Of a stretch of 64,000 nt of DNA, positions 24,701 through 32,493 are shown piece after piece (within the stretch, counting starts at the first letter, position 1; every line of letters begins with the position of its first letter). Source of the DNA: Cololabis saira (taxonomy: Eukaryota; Chordata; Actinopteri; Beloniformes; Belonidae); the NCBI RefSeq assembly GCF_033807715.1, contig NC_084610.1, forward strand, positions 2,891,001 through 2,955,000. Direction: 5' to 3'. The notes beneath the pieces were generated by a model, which saw only the letters and a program-made list of their open reading frames with translations, was not told the origin of the DNA and ran no database searches. The translations under genes and the position numbers were made by a program.

Positions 24701-27554
24701 TTACCTTTAAATTTGCATAAATAGATATTTATATACTTAAAGTTATTTGAGGTTAGAATAGGCTCAAAAGCTTTAAATGTTTTTAGCTACTATATCATTG
24801 TGGATTTGTTGTTTTAAACTCTAACGACCTGTTAGGATGCTGAAATAAGTCAAAATAAAAAGAAAGGATAATAAGATACATTTTTTTTTAAATTAGAAAA
24901 AAAAGGTTGAATTTTAAAAAATTCTTGAATGAATAGAATGATAGCTTGGCACAATGGCCGTTTCTCAGTATGGGTTCTTGTGAAACGTCGTCACCTGTTC
25001 AATGGGAATAATGCACCTGAGCAACAACAGATGAAATGTTGCTCTGGCCATTTTATGGAACCATATGGAAGAACAAAAGTACGCTGCTGTTCCTGTTGCA
25101 GAAAGAGATGCGTTCTTGCGTTCTCCAAACTACGTTAACCCAACTCGTACTTACAAATCCGTACTTGTGTTTCTGAGAAGTGAAACATGGATACTGTCAG
25201 CCAAACAGTCAAGAAATTACTTATCAGTACTTAGTTACTGTTGCTAACTCGGAGAATGACCCTTTCTCAATATGCGTTGCGTGAACTTGTGTTCTTGTGA
25301 AACGTCGTCATCTGAAGCCGAAGAACTGTCGGATCGCATGAATGCATCTAAGCAGATAAAATGCCCGGATGTGTTCTTGCTCCGCCCATTTTATGGAGGA
25401 TGCATCCTATAATGCATTTCATGCTGACAAGGGAAAATAATAACTTTATTTTTGTTTCATATGAGAATATCTGCATTAAAACTTTATATTTGTGGTGAAG
25501 TTATAAAGATAAAGTGTATTTAAAAATTTCCTCCGACATTTTTGTAGTTTTTTTTCTTTTCCCTCTCTTTATTGATAACACAGCTGGAATACAAAGAGGT
25601 AAAATCCATTAAAACACATCGTATAAAGTAATGGTTATAAAGACTTGAGCAGGAGCAATGAATAAACTCATGAGTATGGACTTCCTAACTCCGTACTTAC
25701 ACACTTGGGAAGTGAGAAACGGCCGGTGTCAGGGCTGTTTAGCTTTTACAACCACTGCTTCCCATGGAAAAGCTTTTCCAAAGATTTTTTAAAATAAATA
25801 TCAGACACGAAGGGACCACCTTGTGTTAGCAGCATTCAAATGGGACTTAAATATGCCTAGACATCCAGGATCCATACTGTTCCTGCACCGCAGGATGAGA
25901 TAAAAGTTACTTACTTTAATTACTTTAATCAGTTAAATAGTTTAATCTGGAAACATATCATTTTATATCTCTGTGCTACAAAACTCCCGATGTAGTACAG
26001 AGCAAGTAGTAGTTCTAAAGTTGCAGCGTTACATAACGTCAGATCTGTTATTAACTATCTATCATTTGGTCTGTAGTTTTTTGAATTGATTTAAACGTGT
26101 GCATCTTTTTTATTTTTTGGCTGAACGTTGTTTCCAAAGTTACTAACAACTTGTAAAGTTTTAGTATCCAACCTATATAGAGTGATTCCCTTTGTTAGTC
26201 CTTTAATTAGAGTCAGGTGGGATGAGTGAACTCTTCTCTCTGTTTATTTACTTATATATTCAATAAATACATTGAAATGTTGTAGACATATTAAATATAA
26301 CTCAATAAAAGGTACATTTTAAGGTGTTTCAATCAGGCTATAAGTTTCCTCTGTTCCCACTTTATGCTAAGCTAAGCTGTCAGCACAAGCTTCACGGTTT
26401 CCATGGCAATTCATGTTTTTCTTGAGAAATTAATACATTTAAAAGCCAAATGAAGTCTATAATCTAAGTAACCTTACCCCTATGTTTGTCAGGGGGCAGG
26501 TAATGTCTAAAGAGAATACAAGCAGCAGGCCACAAGTGGAGCTCATGCCTGCCCTTGGCATCACTGCACTAGAATATAATAAATCCAGACCGTGAAACAA
26601 GTGGCCCACCCGTCTGTGAGGGATGTTTTTACCTCCCTCTCCCTCTGCAGCGTGCATGCTCCACTGGAGGTGCAGCTTAAGCATAAGCAGGGGACGCATA
26701 TTTCATATCAAGCATGCTCTCCCTTTGGGTGTGTCTTGTCTGCCTCTGGCCTGAAGTCTGACCAAAATTAGTGGCCTGCTTCTGTCCGTCCCCTCCACAA
26801 CGCCACATCATTATAGCCGTGGCACTCACAACCCTCTCATTGTGCCTGGACCTCGCACTGAAATAGACCAGGCAGCCCTGCACGCTCTTTAGAGTGAGCC
26901 CAAGCCTGTCGGGGGAGAAAGTATTTTTGACCTCATCCACTTTGGACCTTTTATTTTAGAAAAACAAACAGGAAAAGTCACATCTTTCATCTCCCAAATC
27001 TGGGGATTGCCTCAGTTTAGGCTGGATATCAGGCATGATTACCACTTTACTATGACTTTTTCTTCCTGGAAAGTTGTGGAAAACCTTGACAGGAGTCAAA
27101 CCCTTTGGACAGTTCACACTCTTAGACATCACCCTAATGGCTTTTAGCAGCACAGACAAGAAAATGGTTTCATTCAAGGCTTAATTTGCCTCTCTGACCT
27201 CAGTTGTAGGTGTGGGTTTAATCTTGCACAAGACTGGAGTTTAGTACAGTTGTTGGAAATCAGAGCAGCAGTTTGATCTTACAGGAGAAAAGGATTTTAT
27301 TTTATAAAATGTGTGCATGTAAAGACATAACAAGGACAAATATGTCACAGCAAAAAACCTGCAGAGGCAGAGAAACTTTATAAACTGAAACAAGTCAGGT
27401 ATCAGCAGAAAGCCAATCGGAGGGCAGGCACGTGGAGCCATTTTCGTACTCGTCACTCACCATTGTTGATATGTTCCTGGCAGGTCACAGCAATCACCTG
27501 AGCCAAGGTGAGTGCCAGGCACACAGTAATCCTAGAGGGAAGTGACGGGCCCAT
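4490..27554 (-). CDS. col5a2: Fibrillar procollagen, alpha-2(V)-like, N-terminal part (22 exons, 5 VWC domains)
   Basis: Partial gene running off the left edge. Coding exons in transcript order: 27461-27554, 20749-20961, 17949-18200, 16526-16732, 13975-14187, 11003-11227, 9722-9738, 9601-9633, 9478-9510, 7624-7677, 7372-7464, 7210-7287, 6371-6415, 6014-6067, 5877-5930, 5307-5360, 5177-5230, 5041-5094, 4916-4960, 4784-4837, 4653-4697, 4490-4543. They total 2025 bp (675 codons) with consistent phases. The order is signal peptide (about 1-25), five VWC domains (33-390), minor triple helix (408-478), N-telopeptide (479-504) and main Gly-X-Y helix from 505. Main-helix exons are 45 or 54 bp and start with a Gly codon, the fibrillar-collagen hallmark. 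Helix segments such as [15 protein letters not shown] and the ending YPGNPGMK resemble COL5A2 more than COL1A1, COL2A1 or COL3A1 as I remember them. The product would be a secreted fibril-nucleating collagen. The assignment to col5a2 is inference; the fibrillar collagen call is firm. Confidence 0.85.
5450..5610 (-). mobile_element. LINE 3'-end fragment
   Basis: Read on the minus strand, the stretch contains GTGTGGACCCCAGGAAGAAT, then an inverted GTCTTCACATGGAGAAGAC hairpin and GGGGATCCTTATTAAAT, a familiar teleost LINE 3' UTR arrangement. It lies in a collagen intron that is AT-rich to 5800. Confidence 0.45.
6121..6322. mobile_element. Fold-back hAT-type MITE with perfect 8-bp TSD
   Basis: About 65-bp inverted arms (6121-6186 and 6258-6322; CAGAGGTGGCAAATCCGGC ... 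GCCGGATTTGCCACCTCTG) surround a short loop. The flanks GAGTTGAC at 6113-6120 and 6323-6330 are identical, an 8-bp target-site duplication. It sits in a col5a2 intron. Confidence 0.9.
6495..7181 (+). mobile_element. hAT-type MITE 'CAGTACTGGAGTTG', full copy
   Basis: Termini CAGTACTGGAGTTG and CAACTCCAGTACTG are inverted. Flanks ATTATAGG (6487-6494) and GTTATAGG (7182-7189) match at 7 of 8 bases. It lies in the intron just 3' of the telopeptide exon. Confidence 0.85.
7210..7287 (-). CDS. col5a2: N-telopeptide exon
   Basis: 78-bp exon encoding [20 protein letters not shown] then MVSGTR. This breaks Gly-X-Y periodicity between the minor and main helices. SQMAxDxxEKS matches the fibrillar N-telopeptide; the Lys of EKS is the conserved cross-linking lysine (family knowledge). 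Acceptor CTTTGTAG, donor GTGTGT. Confidence 0.75.
7372..7677 (-). CDS. col5a2: Minor triple-helix exons of the N-propeptide
   Basis: Exons 7624-7677 (54 bp, [18 protein letters not shown]) and 7372-7464 (93 bp, 31 codons of Gly-X-Y starting [20 protein letters not shown]). Both start with a Gly codon and are phase 0. The [12 protein letters not shown] segment corresponds to the IDGEPGVPG region of the alpha-2(V) minor helix. Confidence 0.8.
7705..8030 (+). mobile_element. LINE reverse-transcriptase C-terminal fragment
   Basis: A degraded reading frame contains [20 protein letters not shown] and KSRSREHLI, the W-x-x-L...SF-K-x-x-L pattern found near the end of fish LINE ORFs. No intact ORF. 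Confidence 0.45.
8034..8462. mobile_element. Fold-back MITE with (CGACTTTTTTCT) tandem interior
   Basis: Ends TACGGAAGAGTATTAGGGCC and CTGGTCTTCCGTAG are inverted. The interior is short irregular repeats of GAAAAAAGTCGAAAT on one arm and TCGACATTTCGACTTTTT on the other. Related copies are at 29446-29862 and 59634-59938. Confidence 0.7.
8520..8760 (+). mobile_element. LINE 3' tail ending in (AACTA)n
   Basis: CTCCTCATAAGCCTCCTGGCT, a T-rich stretch, TGTGCTAAATAAAACTAAAA and a short AACTA repeat. A second tail of the same kind ends near 33240. Confidence 0.4.
8880..9347. mobile_element. MITE with TATTTTCTGGACTATAAG termini
   Basis: TATTTTCTGGACTATAAGCC at the left and GGCTTATAGTCCAGAAAATA at the right are inverted repeats, with AAGCTGCAT subrepeats just inside each. 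Non-coding interior; lies in a col5a2 intron. Confidence 0.75.
9478..9738 (-). CDS. col5a2: Three small exons joining VWC array to minor helix (17, 33, 33 bp)
   Basis: Exons 9722-9738 (17 bp; with the phase base it encodes E-IMGFQ), 9601-9633 ([11 protein letters not shown]) and 9478-9510 ([11 protein letters not shown]). GQKGEPG followed by PYVV mirrors the start of the minor collagenous region in COL5A2, which supports the gene call. All three have GT donors and AG acceptors. The 17-bp exon restores phase 0 after the phase-1 VWC exons. Confidence 0.75.
9805..10890. mobile_element. TTAA-flanked, piggyBac-like non-autonomous element
   Basis: Flanked by TTAA at 9801-9804 and 10891-10894, with inverted termini AGGGGGCCTATTATG and CATAATAGGTCCCCTT. 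TTAA duplication is the piggyBac signature. The interior includes a block (about 10063-10320) also found at 57091-57555, so elements have exchanged or nested. No transposase ORF. Confidence 0.8.
11003..11227 (-). CDS. col5a2: VWC exon E (last, most COL5A2-like)
   Basis: 225-bp phase 1-1 exon: [19 protein letters not shown], then IWKPEPC, CVCDNG and [10 protein letters not shown]. Its CDNG ... CDEIQC core and NxVTP segment are the closest in the array to the single VWC of human COL5A2, so this is the likely ancestral copy. It splices to the 17-bp exon at 9722-9738, giving GGRI-E-IMGFQ and then the minor helix. The donor is GTGAGG. The downstream intron holds a 1.1-kb TTAA-flanked transposon. 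Confidence 0.85.
11940..12632 (+). mobile_element. LINE, 3' part of ORF2 and tail, split by (AT)n
   Basis: The frame from 11949 reads [35 protein letters not shown] and [14 protein letters not shown], typical of the reverse-transcriptase C-terminal region of fish non-LTR elements. An (AT)n run at about 12364-12448 interrupts the frame. It ends with TTGCCCCATTGGGGACAAATAAAG, a LINE tail. 5'-truncated; clade not decided. Confidence 0.75.
12364..12448. repeat. (AT)n microsatellite inside LINE ORF
   Basis: About 85 bp of uninterrupted AT, followed by ACATATATACATATATAA. It lies in the reading frame of the LINE remnant. Confidence 0.95.
12634..12765. repeat. Compound (TTGG)n(TTGA)n microsatellite
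   Basis: TTGG units change to TTGA units directly after the LINE tail at 12632, as expected of a LINE 3'-terminal short repeat that has expanded. Confidence 0.95.
12770..13970. other. Collagen intron between VWC exons E and D, nothing coding
   Basis: No exon or clear repeat terminus was found in this stretch. It is AT-moderate with only short simple runs. Confidence 0.4.
13975..14187 (-). CDS. col5a2: VWC exon D
   Basis: 213-bp phase 1-1 exon with ten cysteines ([20 protein letters not shown] ... PEGECCPVC) and a Pro/Glu-rich linker [16 protein letters not shown] before the conserved Trp resembles the single VWC of type I procollagen. Donor GTAAAG. The acceptor is CTGAAG, and no AG lies within the 9 bases before it. 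Confidence 0.85.
14384..14851. mobile_element. hAT non-autonomous element (CAGGGGTCGGCAACC family)
   Basis: Termini CAGGGGTCAGCAACACG and GTTGTCGACCCCTG, with identical 8-bp flanks CCCTAAAC (14376-14383, 14852-14859). The interior is a long T/C-rich low-complexity run plus TTTTGACTTTTTTCTCG repeats. Confidence 0.9.
14860..16025. other. Collagen intron between VWC exons D and C; diverged repeat
   Basis: 15003-15600 resembles parts of the 35440-35808 element (GTGTTA ... AGGAAAGACATCAGC, ATTCAAGACC), suggesting an old copy of that MITE. No exon seen. Confidence 0.35.
16030..16139. mobile_element. Short TTAA fold-back MITE
   Basis: TTAAAGCCACTCTATGTAG at the left and CACATAGAGTGCTCTTAA at the right, with CCACATGG inverted inside. 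TTAA at both ends. A related half-copy starts near 17381. Confidence 0.65.
16526..16732 (-). CDS. col5a2: VWC exon C
   Basis: 207-bp phase 1-1 exon with the full VWC cysteine pattern ([20 protein letters not shown] ... PEGECCPVC) and a short linker [11 protein letters not shown]. It shares VVCEDLGDC with exon D and the intronic acceptor flank with exon B. The donor is GTAAAC, and the acceptor AG is preceded by a weak pyrimidine tract (TTCTTCTCACTAAG). Confidence 0.85.
16740..17940. other. Collagen intron between VWC exons C and B
   Basis: Holds a partial TTAA MITE (17381-17480) and a LINE-like tail (17580-17690, ending GGGATAATAAAAGTATTCAATCC). No exon. Confidence 0.4.
17949..18200 (-). CDS. 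col5a2: VWC exon B with in-frame (TDRN)n linker repeat
   Basis: 252-bp phase 1-1 exon, the longest of the five. It holds a complete ten-cysteine VWC domain ([12 protein letters not shown] ... GECCPVC). The linker after the domain ends in a run of about four TDRN units, encoded by the 12-bp tandem repeat at 17949-18003. Because the unit is 12 bp, copy-number change keeps the frame. The intronic side of the acceptor is nearly the same as at exon C (CTTxGTGAGA ... GAACAGCAG on the plus strand), suggesting a duplication that took intron sequence with it. Confidence 0.85.
18361..18842 (+). mobile_element. hAT-type MITE 'CAGTACTGGAGTTG', full copy
   Basis: Inverted ends CAGTACTGGAGTTG / CAACTCGAGTACTG. 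Flanks TCTACACC (18353-18360) and TCTACACT (18843-18850) match at 7 of 8 bases. The interior holds the paired blocks CACTTGAAATAAGTAGAAAA and TTTTCTACTTATTTCGAGTG, a large hairpin. Confidence 0.88.
19086..19444. mobile_element. MITE with CATGTGGGCAATACTAAG termini
   Basis: CATGTGGGCAATACTAAGTA at the left and GCTTAGTATTGCTCACATG at the right are inverted. The same ends bound the composite at 34295-35808. Lies between VWC exons A and B. Confidence 0.75.
19921..20648. mobile_element. hAT non-autonomous element, (TACTTTTACTTGAGTA)-rich
   Basis: Starts CAGAGG, ends CCTCTACCAGCTCTG; flanks CACATCGC (19913-19920) and CACATCAC (20649-20656) match at 7 of 8. TTTACTTGAGTA repeats mark each end. The inverted copy is at 30653-31398. 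Confidence 0.8.
20749..20961 (-). CDS. col5a2: VWC exon A (first of five)
   Basis: 213-bp phase 1-1 exon. It has all ten VWC cysteines: SCTENG, the CxxCxC cluster after WSPEP, two further Cys, then [16 protein letters not shown] Thr/Pro-rich linker ([10 protein letters not shown]) leads to the donor. Nearest relative within the array is exon B: both share [16 protein letters not shown] and GCET. Flanked by an AG acceptor and a GTAAAT donor. Confidence 0.85.
21093..22622 (+). mobile_element. LINE 3' region with internal duplication
   Basis: A block at 21103-21255 (GGTCTCCAGAAGAATACACC ... TTTCTTTCTAGAAAGAAA) recurs at 21543-21695. Downstream, a broken frame ([34 protein letters not shown]) is reverse-transcriptase C-terminal, and the tail reads ATCTCAATGGGACTTCCTGG then GGTTAAATAAAAAAATAAA. 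It lies in collagen intron 1 and is interrupted by the MITE at 22047-22392. Confidence 0.65.
22047..22392. mobile_element. TTAA MITE nested in LINE
   Basis: TTAAAGGAGCATGAGG and CCTCATGCTCCTTTAA are inverted ends flanked by TTAA. LINE sequence resumes on each side (TTACAAGTCCTCACCCAC before, GCACCCTGGTTTCGATTGG after). A truncated relative lies at 38692-38860. Confidence 0.85.
22850..23040 (+). mobile_element. LINE 3' tail
   Basis: Ends CAAATTGCCCTTTAAGGGAT then AAATAAAGTTGTCTTGAGTC, a common LINE tail in fish. Only the tail is present. Confidence 0.5.
23041..24170. other. Collagen intron 1 sequence, nothing recognised
   Basis: No exon, terminal repeat or RNA gene could be identified. Confidence 0.35.
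24178..24420 (+). repeat. Duplicate of 21265-21540 block
   Basis: TTTGGTAGAGCAACTTGGTG, GAGAAACGTCCCGCCATGAA, ATTCAATATTTGGC and AGCTTTTTATTAGTGAAGTT follow in the same order as at 21270-21535, with small indels. Either two copies of one dispersed repeat or a local duplication within intron 1. Confidence 0.75.
24956..25724. mobile_element. MITE with GGCCGTTTCTCA termini
   Basis: GGCCGTTTCTCAGTATG and AAGTGAGAAACGGCC are inverted ends. An internal repeat, CTTGTGAAACGTCGTCA, occurs at 24977 and 25292. Non-coding. Confidence 0.7.
25725..27455. other. 5' part of collagen intron 1, no gene seen
   Basis: Reasonably complex sequence without recognisable repeat ends. It is the first-intron zone next to the signal-peptide exon, where enhancers of fibrillar collagen genes often lie (family knowledge); no specific site is claimed. 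Confidence 0.35.
27461..27554 (-). CDS. col5a2: col5a2-like exon 1: start codon and signal peptide
   Basis: The ATG is the complement of 27552-27554. It opens [20 protein letters not shown] and continues with a hydrophobic stretch ending near VTC-QE, a typical secretory signal peptide. The exon ends after one base of a codon (phase 1) at a GTGAGT donor, which fits every downstream VWC exon. This start was chosen because it is the first Met in frame and gives the expected signal peptide directly before the VWC exons. The 6.5-kb first intron follows (20962-27460). Confidence 0.8.
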
Positions 27555-28212
27555 GTCTGCAGGCCGGACCTGCAGTGTCCTCAAACAAAGCTGCTCAAGA
27601 GCAGGCGAGGGAGTCGACGGGAGCCTGAGTCTGAGTCCGGGCTACAGCATCCAGGCTGAGAAAGCCAAGTATCCCTGAGTGCAACAGGCTCCTGGATGAG
27701 CGATCTAGTGCAGACTGAAACAAGCTCTGTGTTCTGTGCCACCAATCCCTCCCTCGGACTCTCAGACTACCTCCTTCCCTCTAATCTGCTCTCTCATCAT
27801 TTCTTCATGCTTTATTTCCAGCCCGGCCTCCTCCTGCTGCAGCCCCTGCAGTCGACTCCAATGAAAGGGACTAATTAAAGGCTCGGGAAATTTGTCCATT
27901 CAAGACCGATGAAAGGAGAGATACTTCAAAGATAAAGGGTTTTGTTGCTTTTACAAGTGCAAGACGCGTGTCTGGTGGAGGATTTATGTACTTTTACGGG
28001 GTTTAAGGATGCTTTAGGTCTTTTAGAATATATTTTTGATGTCATCAATGGATAATCTGCTGTAAAAACCAACCTGAATAATTATGTTATTTACATTTTC
28101 TGTAGAAGATAGTTTACTTCAGGATGACTTGGTGTTTTACGGTCTTTGTTTTGGTTGCTCTGATACGTTTTGAGTTCTGTTTACAGACAACAAGCAGTTT
28201 TTATGAATTCTT
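27555..28212. other. col5a2 5' UTR/promoter zone
   Basis: Directly upstream (minus strand) of the collagen ATG. 27555-27700 and 27760-27860 are relatively GC-rich. No convincing TATA box or transcription start could be fixed by eye. Confidence 0.35.
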
Positions 28213-28583
28213 TACAGGACTGTCTCAGAAAATTTGAATATTGTGATTTTCTGTAATGCAATTACAAAAAAAAAAATGTCATACATTCTGGATTCATTAC
28301 AAATCAACTAAAATATTGCAAGCCTTTTATTATTTTAATATTGCTGATCATGGCTTACAGTTTAAGAAAACTCAAATATCCTATCTCAAAAAACTTGAAT
28401 AATCTGGGAATCTTAATCTTAAACTGTAAGCCATAATCAGCAATATTAAAATAATAAAAGGCTTGCAATATTTCAGTTGATTTGTAATGAATCCAGAATG
28501 TATGACATTTCTGTTTTTTTAATTGCATTACAGAAAATAAAGAACTTTATCAAAATATTCTAATTTTCTGAGACAGTCCTGTA
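28213..28583. mobile_element. Near-perfect palindromic TA MITE, full copy
   Basis: Ends TACAGGACTGTCTCAGAAAA and TTTTCTGAGACAGTCCTGTA. The two halves are almost complete inverse copies around about 28390 (GCAATATTTCAGTTGATTTG mirrors CAAATCAACTAAAATATTGC). TA at each end suggests Tc1/mariner-type insertion. Other copies: 4176, 39901, 51667. Confidence 0.88.
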
Positions 28584-28589
28584 TTTTTA

Positions 28590-29207
28590 TAATACCTGAA
28601 AGGATCTAACAAACGCACGTACATCTTTACACTTCAGGTCATGTGGTTTAGTGTGCATTTAACATCCATTTAATGGCTTCTCCAGGCCCAAACCCTGCCA
28701 GGTCAGTATTTCAGCCAGACCGTTACTCTCTGGGGCGATGTCCCAGAGGGAGAGGACGGAGCTACACCAGGATGGATCTGCCGTGGACCCCACCTCCGAG
28801 ACAACTGTCCTCTCCACGTTCGCTACGGTTTGGGGTTGTAAATCCTTTCCCGAACTCACATTTCTCTCGGTGGATTAGGTGCATCTTGTTTGCTTCCTTA
28901 GTGAACAAGGCAGGAAGTGTTTCAGGTGCTTCAAGGACAGACTGCTTTCCCATTATCAGAGAGCCATCCAGGACTGGCGGCTGAAGCAGAGGGAGGACCA
29001 GAGCCCATGCAGCTTCTGCACATTCAGACTTTTTTGCTTCGTGAACGTATAATTTTATGCAACAATAATACATGAAACAGCTCGGTAAACTGTTTCTTCA
29101 AATTCATTTAAAACATTGATGAAATAAAACCAGACACGCCTCCTGTGATGTCACTTGAAGGTCTTCTTGGCGACTGGTTTTAAGTCGTTTTATTTGTAGG
29201 TATAGAT
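28590..29207. other. Intergenic, nothing recognised
   Basis: No exon with flanking splice signals and no repeat ends were found between the MITE and the next hAT copy. Confidence 0.35.
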
Positions 29208-30079
29208 CAGGGGTCGGCAACCCGCGGCTCTAGAGCCGCATGCAGCTCTTTAGCGCCGCCCTAGTGGCTCCTGGAGCTTTTTCAAAAATGTTTGAAAATG
29301 GATATCGATGGGGGAGGGAAATATATTTTTGGTTTTAACATGGTTTCTGTAGGAGGACAAACATGACACAAACATGTTTTCCAACGCTGTAAAAATGTGT
29401 AGAATAAATATTACATTTCAACATTTCTGTTAACGACGATTTGTACGGAAGAGTATCAGGGCCATGCAGGAGGAAAAATATTTGAGAGGAGAAGATTTTT
29501 TTTTCATTATGCACTTAGAAAATAGTCGAAATGTTGAGATTAATGTTGAAATACAATTTCAAGAATAAAGTCAAAACTGTGCCTTTTTTCTCAACATTTC
29601 AACTTTTTTCTCGACATTTCGAGTTTTTTCTCGAAATTGTACTTCAACATTAATCTCAACATTTCAACTTTTTTCTCGACTTTTTTACTTTTTTCTTGAC
29701 ATTTCGACTTTTTTCAAAAATTTTTGACTTTTTTCTTGACATTTGACTTTTTTCTCGACATTTTGCCTTTTTTCTCGAAGTGCATAATGAAAAAAAAATC
29801 TTCCTCCGCTAAAATATTATTTTTATTTTTCTCCCGCATGGCCCTAACACTCTTCCATAGATTTGCGTAACAAAAAGAGTCATGTGGAAAGACATTAACA
29901 TGCTACATTTGCAGCCGAGGACCCAGTTATAACTAATATAGAAACATGCAGCATGTGTTGTCTTCATTCTAAGGCTTATAGGCTACAAGACTTTTCATTT
30001 TTTGCAGCTCCAGACATATTTGTTTTTTGTGTTTTTGGTCCAATATGGCTCTTTCTACATTTTGGGTTGTCGACCCCTG
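29208..30079. mobile_element. hAT non-autonomous element, carries nested MITE
   Basis: CAGGGGTCGGCAACCCGCG and GGGTTGTCGACCCCTG ends. Flanks GTATAGAT (29200-29207) and GTCTAGAT (30080-30087) match at 7 of 8. A TACGGAAGAGTATCAGGGCC fold-back MITE occupies 29446-29862. Confidence 0.85.
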
Positions 30080-30652
30080 GTCTAGATGACACCACATCAG
30101 CAGGAAATCCACCCAAACCTGGTTCATCCAAAACTGGGGAAATGGGCAGAAGAACCAGCCGAGCAACTGGTAGGACAACACGACGCTCAGCAGAAGCTGG
30201 TTAGTTGAGCTGGAGCTGCAGAGCTGAGGCCTTGGACCCGCGGCTGATACAGCCCCGACAGCAGGCTGGGTTTGGTGCTCTGTTTCCACAGCTTCCAGCG
30301 CAACAAATGATCAGTTTTACAAGTTGAATTAGATATTTACTGAAAGCTCACATGTCAATTTCATCCAGAGTAAAATGCTCTGAAGCAAAAGGGATGAATG
30401 GGGTCCGTTCAGATCATGAAACACCACACCCCTTATTATCCTTAGATTGGTGGATTCAAACAATTTGACCTAATAAGGTAAATAAGACTCTACCATGACG
30501 ACCAAAACTGTTTTTAGTTCCTCCCACAACTGTGGCCCATGAAATAAACTTCAGTCAGCATCTTTGTACACCCACTATCCTGCCCAACCGCCTCTCTGCC
30601 CCTCAGACGGCTTAGATTATATTATATTATATTATATTATACGGGGGGTGAG

Positions 30653-31398
30653 CAGAGCTGGTAGAGGAGCCAAAAACTGTACTCAAGTAAAAGTACTGTT
30701 ACTTCAGAATAATAGGACTCAAGTAGAAGTAAAAAGTAGTCATCCAAATAATGACTTGAGTAAAAGTAAAAAAGTACTTGGTGAACAAACTACTCAAGTA
30801 CTGAGTAACTGTTGAGTAACATCTGATTTATTTTTTTAACACAACCATTCAAACAGACAAAAGTACAAAATAATCATCTTCAGGCAAATTAAATCAATAA
30901 AAGAATAAAATAAATTAAAATTAATAAAAAATAGCTTAAATTAAAATAATCTTAAAATAAATTCAAGTACTTTAATAAATATTTAAATAATAACAGAATA
31001 AAAAAATAAATTAAGCACAAGTTGCACAAAATTTCAAGCCTTTGTACTTTTCTTTTTTAACCAGCAGAACTAGAACAAACATGAACTCATAGAAACTCTG
31101 TGTGTGTTTGAGTCTGTGTAAATGTGACAAAACATGCAAAAACTAACATTTTTCCCAAAGAATCACCCAGTGATGTCATGAGATTGACGCGTACGCGGAT
31201 AAAAGGGATAAAAGAAAAGTAACAGCTCAACGTAGCCTAATGTAGCGGAGTAAGAGGAACAGTTTCTTCTTCACAAATCTACTCAAGTAAAAGTAAAACG
31301 TATAGTGATTCAAAACTACTCCTAAAAGTACAACATTTCCCAAAACTTACTCAAGTAAATGTAACGGAGTAAATGTAACTCGTTACTACCCACCTCTG
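30653..31398. mobile_element. hAT non-autonomous element, inverse of 19921-20648
   Basis: Begins CAGAGCTGGTAGAGGAGCC and ends TTACTACCCACCTCTG. The ACTCAAGTAAAAGTA-rich ends and interior run opposite to the copy at 19921. No clear TSD. It supplies the consensus left end that the other copy lacks. Confidence 0.8.
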
Positions 31399-32493
31399 AC
31401 CTCTGAGATGCAAATAATCTCGTACTCATGTCTCGCTGCTTCAACCAGGCGGCTGATGAAACATCTTCCCCAAGAAAACGTCTCTTTCTGCCTTCTAGTC
31501 ATTCTGATTTAACCCCTTTTACATAAACATACAAGTATGACCAGTGACGACAGAAATCCATCGTTCAAGTTTTTATATATTCTGTAAAATATTACCATTT
31601 TAAACCTTCGTGTGATAATTTTTTAGGTAATTGACCATCGGACCGACCATCCTTCCCTCTGGGATCATTTCTTAGGGCAGAAATCCTCAACCTCGAACCA
31701 CTTTCCCCTGGCCCTTCAGAGATATAATCCCTCCAGCAAATAGCCCGAGTCAAGTGGTGTTACTGTAACGTTTAAAGAGCCTAAATACCGTACCGAGTTA
31801 CAGCAAAATCAGCTTCTTTAATCTTTGAATTATACTTTCAAGCAATTACTGACCCGTTTTAGCCTGCGAGTGAAAATGAAAGGGGGGCGTGATTTCCATA
31901 AAACTAATACTGACCTCAGCTCAGCTCATGTGGCAAGAAAACGTAGCAACTTCAAACGTACAGCGCGCCTATTTCTGGCCGTAGAGACGAGATGGCAGCG
32001 AGACCACAAGAGCCGCGGACACACACGCAGCCAGGGGACTCTACCAGTCAGAAAGGTGGAAAACATCCAAACTAAACCATCGAGACATCCCCAAAAAAAG
32101 AAACAGTCCGGACCGTTTTCCAGGCTCGCTAAAGACAGGTTTGTGTGGGAGCAGATGGTTTGTGTGTTAGAGTCGGAGCCAAACATGCAGCTTCTGCTCA
32201 TGACAAGATATAGATCTATTCATAGTAAGCGTCCATGTGGTAAAACATTTGTGTCTTCTGCAGATAAAACCCATGTGTATGTGTTCGTCACATGACAGGA
32301 AGCTGCAGGCCTCGAGCCATCTATGAGTTTAACACACACTCACCTTGCCCCGTATCGCCTTACGCATCTATTATTCATCTTTACACGAGTCTGAAAGAAC
32401 AGCCTGAATTTACGTCCCTCTTGAGAGGAGAACAGCTGAGCAAGCAAGAGCAGCAGACGTGCATGGCTTCTTGCAGTTTGTGATTAGTTGAAA
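31399..32493. other. pjvk upstream region
   Basis: 1.1 kb before the pejvakin ATG without recognised repeats. An open frame at 31825-32295 has no family resemblance and is treated as chance. The start site of transcription is not determined. Confidence 0.35.

Noticed and set aside
4490..27554. Calling the collagen col2a1, col1a1 or col3a1
   Set aside because: A single VWC exon also occurs in those genes, but the minor-helix start GQKGEPG...PYVV, the telopeptide SQMAxDxxEKS and helix segments ending YPGNPGMK fit alpha-2(V) better. Needs a proper alignment to settle.
30653..31398. 8-bp TSD for this hAT copy
   Set aside because: Flanks (GGGGTGAG / ACCTCTGA) do not match, so only terminal similarity supports the boundaries.
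31825..32295. 156-codon open frame upstream of pejvakin
   Set aside because: No recognisable domain, no splice or conservation evidence; composition like chance.
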